Shown in pieces: positions 1-11,580 of a stretch of 64,000 nucleotides of DNA. The DNA is from Monosporascus cannonballus (taxonomy: Eukaryota; Ascomycota; Sordariomycetes; Xylariales): contig QJNS01000004.1 in NCBI GenBank assembly GCA_004154925.1, positions 434,001-498,000 on the forward strand, given 5' to 3'. How positions within the stretch are numbered: position 1 is the stretch's first letter; each line of letters starts with the position of its first letter. The notes beneath the pieces were generated by a model. It was given only the letters and a program-made list of their open reading frames with translations, was not told where the DNA came from and ran no database searches. The translations under genes were made by a program, and so were the position numbers.

Positions 1-3000
1 TATAATTAATAAATATTAAGAAATTTCTTTTCGTACGTTTAAAGTATTATTATTAATATTTTAAGTTTTTTATAATCACTAATAATTTTTATTGCTTTAT
101 AATGTATTAATTTTCGAATAAATTTAATTTTCGCAATTAATATATAATTAGGCGTTAATATTTTCTGTATTTTAATACAAATATCCCTAATATAATTTTT
201 ATTAAAGCGTTTATTTTAACACTCGTATTTTTGGCCTTATTTTAATATCGAAAAATAATTACCGATTAAAAAATATTTTTTAAGTTTTGGACCGCCTTTT
301 TAACTTTTTTAGGTTACGGGAATTTTATTACTTTTTTTTGCTTTACGCCTTTTTTAAAAACTTAATAATAAGTTCGGTAATACGCAAATAATAAGCGATA
401 AATTTCTGATAAAAATTTGCAAATCACTAAAATATTTAAATATTATAAATTAATTTTGATTTTAATTATATTTCGATTGTATTAATCTGTTAACGGTTTA
501 TTTCCAAATAGTCGGTATTAATTATGGATTTTAGAAATTTTAATTTTTTTAAAAGAAGTCCTGTTTGGAAGTCTTAATAAATAATTAATATTATAATAAT
601 TATTCGTAAATTAATTCAACCTATTTTGTGTATTTTCTTCGTTATTTAAAAAAATCATTATATTATATAAATATATTATATATATATTATTAATTAATCT
701 TATTAATAATCTATATATATAAGTTTAAAACATAATTAATACGTTAATAAGGTTAAATAATATAACCGTATATTTAAATTATTTATACGGTATTCGGAAA
801 ATAATTTTTATTGGTTATTTTTTTAATTTTGATGCGGTAATTAATATCCTTAAAATTAATTTTCGAAAATACCTTAATTAATTTCAAACGATTTATTATT
901 TTTAAAATTACCGGTAAAAAGTATTAATATTTTATTGTTACCCGATTTAGCCCTTTATAACCGATGTACAACTAAAGATTATTGTTTTTTGAGTATAAAT
1001 AATATTAATATTTTTATGTCTATTTTCTAATCATGTATCCGGCTTATTTTTATGTTTTTTTGGATATATTTTTCGAATATTTTTTGGGCTTTCGAAATAA
1101 GATAAATTAGGCCGAATAAGAGCATTTTTCCTGGGATCAAATTTATTACATATTTCGCTTTTAATAATTAAGGTATTTTGCTTATTGATTTTTTCGGAAT
1201 ATAATTCCCGGAAATTCTTTAAATATATAAGGAAATCGATTAACTCCCGTTCTTGCTATTTTTCGAATTCCGGCATATTTATTTTTTCGATTAAATTTAT
1301 TAAATTAATAATATAAATTTGCTTATTAAAAAACGGTAAATTCGTATTTTTATATTTATTAACTTGTAATAACGGTCCGTACGATTATTAATATATAATT
1401 ATATTTAATAAGATTTTTAATTTACTTATTTTGCGTTTAAATTATAAAAAATCGGATATTTTTGGATCGTAATATATCATAAAATAGATTTATTTGAACT
1501 TTCGTTCGTTGTCGTTATTATTTATTATATTAACAGGAATTTCGTAAACCTTATAATATTTGATATATACGCCGTTAACGCCGATAAGGCCCGGAATAGT
1601 TACGGTAATTAATTAAAAATTAAGTTTTTTCGTTAACTTTTTACTTATAATATTTATTTATATTCCGGTATTTATATTTATTTGTATCGCTATATCCTCC
1701 GTATTCTTTTTAGATAAATACCGTTTTTTAAAAGGCGGCTTTATTTTAACCGTTTTGTAATTATTAGCTGAAATAAATTAGACGTACACGTTTATTCCGG
1801 CTTTTTTGGGTTTATGTTTAGGGATGAACTTAATTTATGGTTATATATATTATAATGTTTTATACGGTTTTCGAAAATTAATTTTCGTATAATTAAAATA
1901 ATAAAGTTTTTGTACCTTTTTTAATTTGTAATTTAAGTTTTTATAACTTGGGTTTTTATAATTATAATATTTAAATAAACCTTTATAAAAATTAAAAATA
2001 TTAGGTTGTACGAATTTATTCCGATTAGAATTAAATCGGCATTTATTCATGTTTCGAATATAAAAACGTTTACAGTCCTTATTATTTTTACGCAGTTTTT
2101 TTTCGTTTTTTTAACTATCCTAATAACGTTTTGCTTTATTTAGTACGTTATTAATTTATTTTAATTTAACGTTTTTTCGTAACAAGGTATTTCGTAATCT
2201 TAATATTAATTTATAAAAACAATTAAAAGCAAAACGTTTATTATCCCGATCATTTTCTAAATTAAAAGCGTTTATAGGCTTTATTTTATAATTGAAGAAT
2301 TTCTATTTAATGTAAAATTTTAACGGCGATTAATTAAATTATTATCGTAATTTTATAAATTATTGCTTGTATTCCTTATTAAGAAAGTTAAGATTTATGT
2401 AATTTTTCCTAATAAAAATTTATAAATTTTTTATTTTTAATTTCTTTGTCGTAATTAAAATAATTAAGCCTAACGCGGCATAATCGTTATGCGTTTATAA
2501 TAAAAACGTTTATATGGCTTATAACTTATTAAATGTAAATAAAGGCATTTTGCCTTAATTTTTCGGCGTAAGGTTTCGTAATAAATTTTATTTAATTTTC
2601 TTTTTTTTAATTAACGTACGTTCGAAAAATTTCGAATAATTATAACGCGGTATTTATTTATCGCCTTTAAGTTTTTGCGATAATATCGCAATTAATTTAT
2701 AAAGTTTTATTTTTTTAACGTATATTATTATTTATTATTTGGTTAATTATCGAAATAATTCCCAAGATTATTAGTTTTATTAACGCATAATTTTTAAAAT
2801 TTGGTTATTATTAAAAGGTTTAACATTTTTTTGCTTTAAATTCCGGGATGCGTTCGTTATATTACGTTTAATTTCCGACCGTTTACTTAACAGTTGTCGG
2901 GATATATCTTTATTATATGTATAAGGTAATTCGAAATCCCGTTGACCATAATTTTTTGCTTATTAGGGTTCCGTTATAAGCTTTTTCGTTTATTTCCGTA

Positions 3001-3115
3001 CCGTGATTAATCGTTCGTTAATTGGGTTCCGATCGGTAATTTTTTCGACTAATAACCTAAGTTCGTTTGGCAATCGGCGAACTTTGCTTTTAGTGGTTAT
3101 TGCGTTACTTTTTAT
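1..3115 (-). pseudogene. RIP-degraded Ty3/Gypsy gag-protease-RT relic, cut by the left window edge
   Basis: One minus-strand frame can be followed from about 3115 (an ATA that was probably ATG) to the window start, broken mainly by TAA/TAG. Near 1920-1960 it holds a nucleocapsid knuckle with spacing C-x2-C-x4-H-x4-C in which all four ligands now read Tyr (YYNYKNPSYKNLNY), each explained by G-to-A or C-to-T change. At about 1500-1600 there is protease-like text (GVYIKYYKVYEIPVNI). At about 770-880 there is an RT block, VFSKINFKDINYRIKIKK, matching the F-S-K-[IL]-D-[FL] region of Gypsy reverse transcriptases. The order gag-PR-RT supports a Gypsy element reading leftward and continuing outside the window. 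It cannot be functional. Family assignment rests on these motifs only. Confidence 0.72.
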
Positions 3116-3117
3116 GG

Positions 3118-3640
3118 TAAATAGAAAAATTGTAAAATAATGGATAGCTGTAAATTAAGTAACGTAATATCCGACCAGTAATAAAGCAGATTTTAAGAAG
3201 TAAATATATTAAGTTATTTTTATTTAACGTTTCCCATTAGCTGCCAGATGGTGGATTTAAATTAATAAGTGGGTCGGTAGCTGATTGGTGGCTGGTCGGC
3301 TACCAGCCCTATCCTTATAGGGGCTGTATTCTCACAATACTTTGCCCTAATAAGCGAAACGTTCGTAAAACGTTTACGGTTACCGTATATTTTAATAAAA
3401 TAACGCAAATTAAAATACTTTTGAAAAAAAAAAACCAATAACGGCAAGGAAAAATTAAGGAAATAATATATATAAAGACAAATATCAACGGTTTCAAAGT
3501 CAGAATATTTATTTATATTATTAATGGCTTTAATTACCTTTTAATTTTAAGAAAGCCTTAAATAAAACGTTATAACGTTATATATATAATGCAAAAGTAT
3601 TTTTTGACGGTAAACGTAATAAGTTATATAAAAGTTTACG
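3118..3640. other. Spacer between two head-to-head Gypsy relics, with a small GC island
   Basis: This is where the 5-prime LTR and leader of the leftward relic would be expected, but no paired LTR was found. Bases about 3235-3345 are clearly less AT-rich than everything around them. They contain a repeated GGTCGG / GGCTGGTCGGCTACCAGCC motif and a potential hairpin (GCCCTAT..ATAGGGGC). The rest is AT-rich with no gene. A short segment that escaped RIP, perhaps an LTR part, is the likeliest reading. Confidence 0.4.
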
Positions 3641-6600
3641 AAAAAGGATATAAAACCTAAGAAAATAACATATAAATAATTTGCGAAATAAAAAAACTAT
3701 TAGCTACCGTTTTCGGGGCGGAATTTCGGAGGATCAAAAAGATTAAAAGGACCAAATAATGACTGTAGTTATTTTTAATTATTTTGGCTAATATTAATAA
3801 AGCGTTAATATTTAAGAAAAAAATAGAAATTAACGAAAAACTTCCGTTTAAATTAAAAGCATTTCGGAAATTATTCGATAAAAAATTAGGTGACGTTTTA
3901 TTTTTATCCCATTTCGGAATAAACCATATGATTTTACTGCGTAGAAACGAAATAAAAAAAGAAATGTTAATATTATAAGAGCTCTTACATAATATAGTTA
4001 AGAGGAAATTATTAACCTTAAGCCAAATCCTAACGGAACTTTTGGATAAAAGGTATATCCGCATAAATAATTTGCCTATAAGGGCTCCGGTCTTATTTAT
4101 AAAAAAATCCGGAAAAAGATTTCGTTTTTATTACGATTATCGGGCGTTAAATATAATAACATAAAAAAACCGTTACTTTTTATTCCTTATTTCGGAAACC
4201 CTAAAATTATTTTCTTACCTTAAGCAATTTACGAAAATAAATGTCCAAATAACGTTTTATAAGATTAAAATTAAAAAAGAAATTAAGTAAAAAATAATAT
4301 TTCGAATGCGTTTCGACTTATACGAATAACTCGTAATACCGTTCGGTTTATATAAGGTTTCCGCAATTTTTAACGCTACGTTAACGGGATCTTAAAAAAG
4401 TATTTCGATATTATCTACTTAATATATATAAATGATATCTTTATTTTTTTTCTGAATTTAAGGAGGATTATATATAAAAAATAAAAAAGATCTTAAGCTA
4501 TTTAAAAAAAGCGGATTTAAATCTAAATATTTTTAAATGCGGATTTGCCGTAAAAATAACAAAATATCTTGTATTTATTATAAATGCCAAAAAAGAAATA
4601 CAAATAAACTCCGAAAAATTACGCGTAATCAAAAAGTGGGAAATTCCTAAAACGTTTAAAAAAAATCCGAAATTTCTTAGGGTTCGTAAATTTTTCCCGC
4701 AACTTTATAACTTATTAAGCAAATATATTAATATCCTTAATAATTTTAATCTGAAAAAAACACTTTATGCCGTTACAAAAAAGAAAAAAGTAATATTCGA
4801 ACGCTTTAAAAATGCCTTTATAACGGAATTAATTTTGAAGTAATAAAATCCCGAAAATTTTATAATATTAAAAGTAAGTTATTTGAAGGTAATATGCAAA
4901 ATTTATATATCTTAGATTAACAAATTAACAATATTACGTCCAATTATTTATTATTTATAAGAATTAAATCTTATTAAAATTAATTATAAAATATATAATA
5001 AAACATTTTTAACGATAATAAATTATTTAAAAATATAAGATATAAAATTATAAAATATAATATCTCTATTTAAAATTATCAGCGATTATAAAAATCTAAA
5101 ATATTTTATAATTATTAAAAGTTTAAACGAAGGTAAAATAAAGTAATTAAAGAAATTATCTTACTTTAATTTTTATGTCGAATTGCGTATCGGCCCCTTA
5201 AATATTAAGGCCCATATATCTTTACGTAAAAAACAAAATATATTTATATAAAAAGTAATAACCGGAAAATTAGATAAAAAGTTTAATTAATAAAAAACCA
5301 ATAACTACTTATATTATTTACGAAACGTTAGAAATATATTGAAAATATGATCATAATTAATAATATCAAAATAAAAAGTAATAAATTATTTTAAAAAACG
5401 TAAATATTTTAATGTTACGAAAATTTTTAAAAGTCTTGGGATATAACGTTAAAGCATAATAAAAATTATAACCGTATTATTATGATTATTATAAAAAAAA
5501 TAACTTTTTTACGGAATTAAAATTATTAATATTAATTACAGAATATATCTTAAATATTAGAGGATTTTTTTAATTTCGAAAATATTTTTAAATTTAAAAT
5601 TTAAAATAGTTTACAATAATTTTAACATAAAATATTTATAATTCCTATATAATATATTCTTTAAGAAAAACATTTATAATAAGGGTATTTTCGAAAAATC
5701 TTTTTTAGCCAAATATATATTATATAATGATGTAATTTTACAAAAATTACGATATATACGGCCATAAAAACGTGTGGAAAACTAAGAAAAAGATTTTTGA
5801 AATTATTCCCAGTTCCCGAATAACGCTATAGCAAATTATTAATTAATTTTATAATTAATTTATTAACCGTTTTTAAATCCGGTTTATATTTGTTAATAAT
5901 TATAATAAATTAATTATTTAAAATAATAATTTCAAAAAATATATATATAATAAAAGCAAAAATATATGTAAAATATTCGTAAAAATATATTAAAGCTTTG
6001 ATATTTTTTAAAATTATTATAAATAATTTAAAAAATAATTAAATAACGAAATTTTAAATTAAATTTTGCACATTAATAAAAATAAAACAACGTTTTTCTT
6101 ACTATATATTACTTAAAAACTAATACTATTACTGCAAATATCAATTAAATAATATTAATTGATTTACGAATTTTCATAATGTATTTATAATAAAAATAAA
6201 ATAAGTTTTTTCCGAAAAAAATATACGTAATTAATAATTAAAATATGATTTCGGTAAAATTAAATCCTTTTTTTTATTTTATAGATATTACGTTTTTCCG
6301 AGTTCTTAAGTAAAAAATAATTCGGCAGCTAAAAAGAATTTATGTATAAAAACGAAAAGTTTATTAAAAAATTGCGAAGAAATACGGAATTTACTTAAGC
6401 CGCGATAACGGCGATTTAACAAATCTAGGAAAAATAATGAATAAACGTTATTTTCCTGCCGAAAAATACAAAATTAAGGCTAAAATCTAATTATTTTTAA
6501 ACATTATCGTTATTTTTTGATTATCGAAAAAATTAAAATAATTTTAAATTAAATATTAAGTAATTTAAATAATTCATTTTTACGTTACCGAATTAAATAT

Positions 6601-7000
6601 ATTTAAAAAAAAATGTATAACGGTTTTTACGTTAATTTATTAAGGCAATTAAATAACGACCTTTTACCATTCCAAATTAACGTAAATATATAATCCCTCT
6701 TTATTAACCTTAAAAGAAATAATAAATTAAAATTTAAAATTAAAAATATTTGTTAAGCCCGGATTAAAAAATAAAAAAAAGTTTTTTATGCCAAATTTAG
6801 GTAAAATAATTAGGTTACGTAAAACCAATTTGGAAACCGTTCGAAAAATTTATAAGTATAATAATTTTATAATAATTTAAAAACAGAATACGGAAATATA
6901 ACTATTAATAACGGCCCTTAAATCCAGCGTATTACCCGAAATTAGATAGGTAAAACCCTAACTTAAAAATACCGGCCGGATAATATATAAATAATATAAA
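3640..7000 (+). pseudogene. RIP-degraded Ty3/Gypsy pol relic (RT, RNase H, integrase)
   Basis: A plus-strand frame from about 3780 reads like the protease-RT linker and RT of fungal Gypsy elements: LFDKKLGDVL at about 3870-3900, then ELLDKRYIRINNLPIRAPVL at 4037-4096, KKSGKRFRFYYDYRALN at about 4104-4154 and FRMRFDLYE..VIPFGLYK at about 4300-4350. The conserved R-F-C-x-D-Y-R-A-L-N block is the key evidence. Integrase-like text follows at about 5770-6450. Stops and frameshifts are dense. No gag or left LTR is present, so the 5-prime third is missing. The truncation meets the oppositely oriented relic at 1-3115. The right end is not defined; no LTR was recognised before 8400. Confidence 0.7.
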
Positions 7001-8629
7001 GGATTTAGAGAAACTACTTCAAATAACATTATATAATTCGTAAATAAGCGTTAAAATAACGCTTTTAATATTTACAAATAAAATATATTAAAAAGCAATT
7101 AAAAATTACAAAAATAATACGTCGGTTACAAAATTATTTGATTATTTTTAAAACCTTATAAATTTAATATTTTTCTTTATAAATTTAAAATGTTATTATT
7201 GCGCAAAAATTACGTATTTAAAACGCGTAATTATTTAAACTTATTTATATTAAATTCCGGTAAAATCGGAATTTTTTCTTTAGCCGTTTAAATTATGATT
7301 ACGAAATTTTCGAAAACGTTAATAATATATTTATTAAGAATTATTAATTTAATTTATAACGTAAATTAATAATTAATCTACAAAATGTGGAAATATCTTA
7401 AAAAAAACTTATATAATAAACTTTATTATTTTTATATTTAATACGTTTTTTATTACGTTAAACGAAAAAACCGGTAAAACCGATAGCCTAATTTACGTAT
7501 AAATAACGTATAAATTAAAAATTAAAAGTCTAAATTTATTTCGGAACGAATAATAGATAAAAATTTAAAACGTAAACGTAAAATTTCGGTACCTACCTTT
7601 TTCTAAATACGGATAGCCGTTAAATTAAGGTTAATAATAAAAAAATAATATAAAAAATACATAAAAAAAACGAATTTAATAAAATTTTAATAATTGTAAT
7701 TAAAAAGAATTTTGTGAAATGCGTTAATTATTTAACGAAATTCAGAAATATCTGTAAATTATGTAAAAATTATATTGAAAAGGTATTTTAATTAAAATAA
7801 AAAAAACAATACTTATTTCGGGATATGTATGGTAATAATTAACGTAAATTTAGTAATAAATTATTTTTTTGCTTATAATAATAAGTATTTTGAAAATAAT
7901 AAATAAATAATATATAAATAAATTATATATATAGTTAATTTAAATAAAATATATGTATGTTTTCGGCAAAATAAATTATATAAATAAAATAAGATATGTT
8001 ATAAATACTGGTAAGATATTTGTTTGAAGTAACGTAAATAAGTAACGTACAAAACTTTTTGGCGGATTCCAACTTATTAAAAATGTCCGAAATCGTAAAA
8101 ACGTTTTTTTTGTAAAATATTTTCGTAACGTTATAATATATTAATTAATTTTTAAGTTATTGTGGAATAACATATAAAAATATTATTATAAATATTAATA
8201 AAACTTAACTTACCAAATTAAATTATTATTATAACAAAAGTTAAAATAAATAAAAACGTAAATGCATTTTTAATTATAAATTTATTTAACGTATAATTAA
8301 CTTATAATTAATTACTCGAATTAGGCTTAATTCGAAAATTAATATATTTTCCGAATTTCGGATTAATTAAAAATTAAAAATTAACGTAATTATTAATTTT
8401 GCAATAAGTTAACCCCTTTTAAGGAAGGTAAAAGGTAATGTAATAAGGTTATATAAAGCTTTATTATGGAGCACTAGATAAACGCCGGTACCAAGCAGCA
8501 TTAGCGCAGCGCCTTATATACGAACATATATAATTATATTTTCATTTTCCCTTTCTTTTCTTTTTAGCTAGAAAATAAACTCTTATTGGCAACTGATTGC
8601 AGACCGCTCAGGTGAAGCCTTTTACAGGG
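7001..8629. other. AT-rich intergenic DNA grading into the gene island
   Basis: No gene is visible. Up to about 8400 the sequence is extremely AT-rich with surviving CpG, the same texture as the Gypsy relic on its left, and may be its 3-prime end. From about 8460 base composition rises toward normal, marking the left shore of the TIM50 island. Confidence 0.5.
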
Positions 8630-8794
8630 TGTATTAATTAGCACAGGATGCTTTAACATCCTATATACGGAAGATTCCCTCTGATCGGAACATATATGTT
8701 CCGGAACTAGATTACCTTAAAGTGCAGTGCGCGTTCTAGAGCACCTGCAACTAGTCAACAATACACAGACAACTGATGTCCCTTATATCTGACA
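8630..8794 (+). mobile_element. Lone 165-bp LTR, same family as the LTRs of the 47849-53395 element
   Basis: It starts TGTATT and ends CTGACA. It aligns along its length with the LTRs at 47849-48013 and 53230-53395, sharing ATATACGGA, GATCGG, CATATATGTTCCG and a common tail ending ATATCTGACA. It contains a perfect 18-bp palindrome, CGGAACATATATGTTCCG (8686-8703). Flanking 5-mers (CAGGG left, GTTCT right) do not match, so a clean solo-LTR origin is not shown; it may be the remaining end of a rearranged element. It lies about 490 bp upstream of the TIM50 start codon, inside the probable promoter region, and is not RIP-mutated. Confidence 0.75.
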
Positions 8795-9282
8795 GTTCTC
8801 TCCCTCCCTGGCCACTATGGGAACCAATTCCAGAAGAAAAGTGGGCGTGGCCACCGAATTGTGGGGTTCCCGATGGTGTTCTAAAACATCTGTGGCTGTC
8901 AATAGAGTTGCAAAACGAAAGACGAACTGTGGCTTGCGTGGGGCTGCCTGCATGTGTGTCATCGAAAGACGAGGTAGGCACTAAGTAAGGCTAAGTGCAA
9001 GTGGGTAGAGCGTACATGTGCATGCAATGCAGTCTTATCGCGTTCTCTGATAACTGAAGTCATTTTTTTTTTCCTTTTAGTTCTCCGATATCTACCAGCG
9101 AATTGTCGCACTTCGTCTCGGGGTCAGAGCGTACCTTTTGGCCTAATCGTGCCATACCTTAAACAACCAAGATCATATGTGTCACTCTCATTTATTGAGT
9201 CTCAAGTTGTTGGCCAACGACTTCCGTATTTCTTTCGTTCGGCGAGACAAGTACACTAGGCCGGCCTGACCTGACAGTGAAG
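8795..9282 (+). promoter_or_regulatory. TIM50 upstream region and probable 5-prime UTR
   Basis: GC-normal DNA between the lone LTR and the TIM50 ATG. No convincing TATA box was seen. A possible 5-prime UTR intron runs from a GTAAGG donor at 8985 to a pyrimidine-rich TTTTTTTTTTCCTTTTAG acceptor ending at 9080. Small open frames here have no recognisable product and are not called as genes. Confidence 0.4.
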
Positions 9283-11015
9283 ATGCTATCCAGAGCTCGA
9301 TTACCAGCTCTCAGGACAGCCCGACTAGCCTCAGCAACACTGGCGCCGCGCTCTAGAAACCCTATAGCCGCATCGGCATCAACAATATGGATGCGAGGAA
9401 TGGCAGACACGAAGAAGCCCCAGGACAAGGGCCAGAGCCGCCCTACGCCGGACCGGCCATCACCACCTCCCCCGTCGCAGGCGACCGATAATGCGACGTC
9501 AAAAAGTTCGCCTTCAACCCCACACCCCACGGAGCCCGAGCCTTCGCCTTCATCGTCACAGACTCCCGAATCCCCCGAACAAAAGCCTGATCTTAGCTCA
9601 CTTCCCGATCTTACCCAGGGTATTCCATCCACCCTCGAACATGAGATGAGCGGCGCAACCAACAGAGCGGCCCTCCAGGCAATGCAAGACGACCCAGAGC
9701 CCACAACCGGTGCTGGAGGCCGTGGTCGCGGGGAACTTCCAGCCTCGGCATATGTCTCCTCGACAGATAGGCGGAGGAACAGGATATTCAAGTTCATGTA
9801 TATGTCCTCTGTCGCCCTTGCCTTGGGTGGCGTCGCCTACCTTGGTCGCAACTGGGAGAGCGAGGAAGAGGCCAAGGCCCACGGTGATATCCCCAACGGT
9901 TGGTCCCCCGGCTTGTGGTGGAAGCGCGCCGTCGCCCGTCAGTCCGGCATCTTGGATTACTACCGCGAGCCTGCCTTCGACAAGCTGTTACCGGATCCCG
10001 ATCCCATGTTCGAACGACCCTATACCCTCTGTATAAGTCTGGAGGATATGCTGGTGCACAGCGAATGGACCCGCGAGCACGGCTGGAGGGTTGCGAAACG
10101 TCCCGGTGTCGATTATTTCCTACGTTACCTGAGCCAGTACTACGAGCTGGTGCTCTTTACCAGCGTGCCGTATGCTATGGGGGAGCCACTGGTCCGCAAA
10201 CTGGACCCCTTCAGGTTTATCGTGTGGCCCTTATTCCGAGAAGCTACCAAATACAAAGATGGTGAAGTTGTCAAGGTCGGTACTACTCGTAATGAAGGCT
10301 TTCCCCGTCTCGCCGTCAAATCCTGCCTGGGCTCGGATAGCGGACAGGCGTCGCTCTACAAGTTGACTGACCACCGCTGCAGGATCTATCCTACTTGAAC
10401 CGCGACCTCTCCAAGGTCATCATCATCGACACGAAGGCGGCGCACGTTCAGAACCAACCAGAAAACGCAATCATCCTCCCCCAGTGGAAGGGCGATCCGA
10501 AAGACACCGAGCTTGTCTCCTTGATTCCCTTCCTCGAGTACGTCCACACAATGCAGTACAAGGACGTCCGGAAGGTGCTGAAGTCCTTCGAGGGCAAGCA
10601 CATCCCAACAGAGTTCGCGCGCCGGGAGGCCATCGCGCGAGCCGAGTTCAACAAGCAGCTGGAGCAGGAACGCAGGAAGGGGTCCAAGACCTCGGGCATG
10701 GGCACTTTGGGCAACATGCTGGGCCTCAAGCCTAGCAAGATGAGCATGATGGTGCCCGTGGAGGGCGAGCAGAGCCAGCTCGAGGCCTTTTCCCAGGGCA
10801 AGATGCTGCAGGACATCGCCCGGGAGAGGGGTCAGAGGAACTACGAGCTCCTCGAGAAGGAGATCCGCGAGAACGGCGAGAAGTGGCTCAAGGACGAGCA
10901 GGCCGCCCAGGAGAAGGCCCAGGCCGAGGCGATGAGCAGCATGAAGAGCTCTTTCATGGGTTGGTTCGGCCCGCCGTCGAGTTCCCCGGCGAGCGACAAC
11001 GCGAACAAGAAATGA
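9283..11015 (+). CDS. TIM50: Mitochondrial import inner membrane translocase subunit TIM50 (two exons)
   Basis: Tim50 is the presequence receptor of the TIM23 complex: its intermembrane-space domain takes preproteins from the TOM complex and keeps the TIM23 channel closed at rest. Exons are 9283-10275 and 10383-11015, giving 541 residues, close to the usual fungal length. The N-terminus is Arg/Ser-rich with no acidic residues (MLSRARLPALRTARLASATL), a typical matrix presequence. A Pro/Ser-rich stretch covers about 50-110. One membrane span lies at about 169-188 (FKFMYMSSVALALGGVAYLG). The FCP1-like domain starts near 245 with LEDMLVHSEWTREHGW and KRPGVDYFLRYLSQYYELVL; as in other fungal Tim50 the phosphatase DxDx motif is absent. 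A basic, helical C-terminal tail follows. The first ATG of the frame is at 9283. Splicing restores the conserved VVK-DLSYLNRDLSKVIIIDT junction. The gene stands alone in its island. Confidence 0.96.
10276..10382 (+). other. TIM50 intron (107 nt, phase 0)
   Basis: The donor is GTCGGT, weaker than the usual GTAAGT/GTATGT. A branch-point candidate TTGACTGAC lies shortly before the acceptor CTGCAG. Without removal the first exon frame runs into unrelated sequence and a stop near 10398; removal joins K331 to D332 and restores the family's conserved sequence. Confidence 0.9.
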
Positions 11016-11580
11016 AGAACTGGCGGTTGCCGTATGATGATACCAGACCCCCTAGGAGGTGGTTCTTATTCTGTATTAGTACGAAAAAGGGGCTTAGAAT
11101 TGGGACCTTTGTATCTACCGAGGCGTTGACGGCAAGAGATCCATATGCCATGAGACGGGGGGGGATCCGAATTCTTGCCGAGCTCGAACTCTACTCTTTT
11201 TGGTCTGCATTCTTGCATCGAATTGGGTATGCATGGTAGCAGGCTGGTTAGCAGGGAGAAAACCAAGAGTGTTATATCTGAGGTATGGGACATTTGGAGA
11301 CGCCTCGTTAACCAACTCGGTTCTCGGGCAGATGCGAACTCCGGATGCAGGCAACACTAGATTATCTAAACGAGGAATTTTTCGCCGTAAGCGCCTAGTT
11401 GATTGCTACCACAGTGATCAATTGGCAGTCTTTTGTCCTTTGGCGCAACGGAGCACAGTGCAGCCGTTATACGTTTATCACCGGTGTCGTTTGTAATTAG
11501 GACATTCTCTAAGTTGCAGTTCTTAACCTTCAGAGACTGATTCTTAAGGCCTGTACCAACCTTATTATTTAGCAAGATAA
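11016..11580. other. TIM50 3-prime flank and right shore of the gene island
   Basis: GC-normal sequence with no further gene recognised; it should include the TIM50 3-prime UTR. No canonical AATAAA was found close to the stop. Composition switches sharply to AT-rich at about 11580. Confidence 0.5.

Noticed and set aside
1..3115. Pogo/Tc1-type DNA transposase
   Set aside because: Some chance matches appeared in one frame, but a neighbouring frame holds a zinc knuckle, protease text and an RT block in Gypsy order.
3657..4064. 135-codon open frame on the minus strand
   Set aside because: It is the antisense shadow of the Gypsy linker and RT frame on the plus strand, which has recognisable family motifs.
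8751..8988. Small genes upstream of TIM50 on either strand
   Set aside because: Both short frames overlap the LTR end, overlap each other, lack conserved motifs and are better explained as UTR or promoter sequence.
9192..9797. 201-codon open frame opposite TIM50
   Set aside because: It lies entirely antisense to TIM50 exon 1 and its 5-prime flank; its Gly/Ser-rich composition is a by-product of the Pro/Ser-rich exon.
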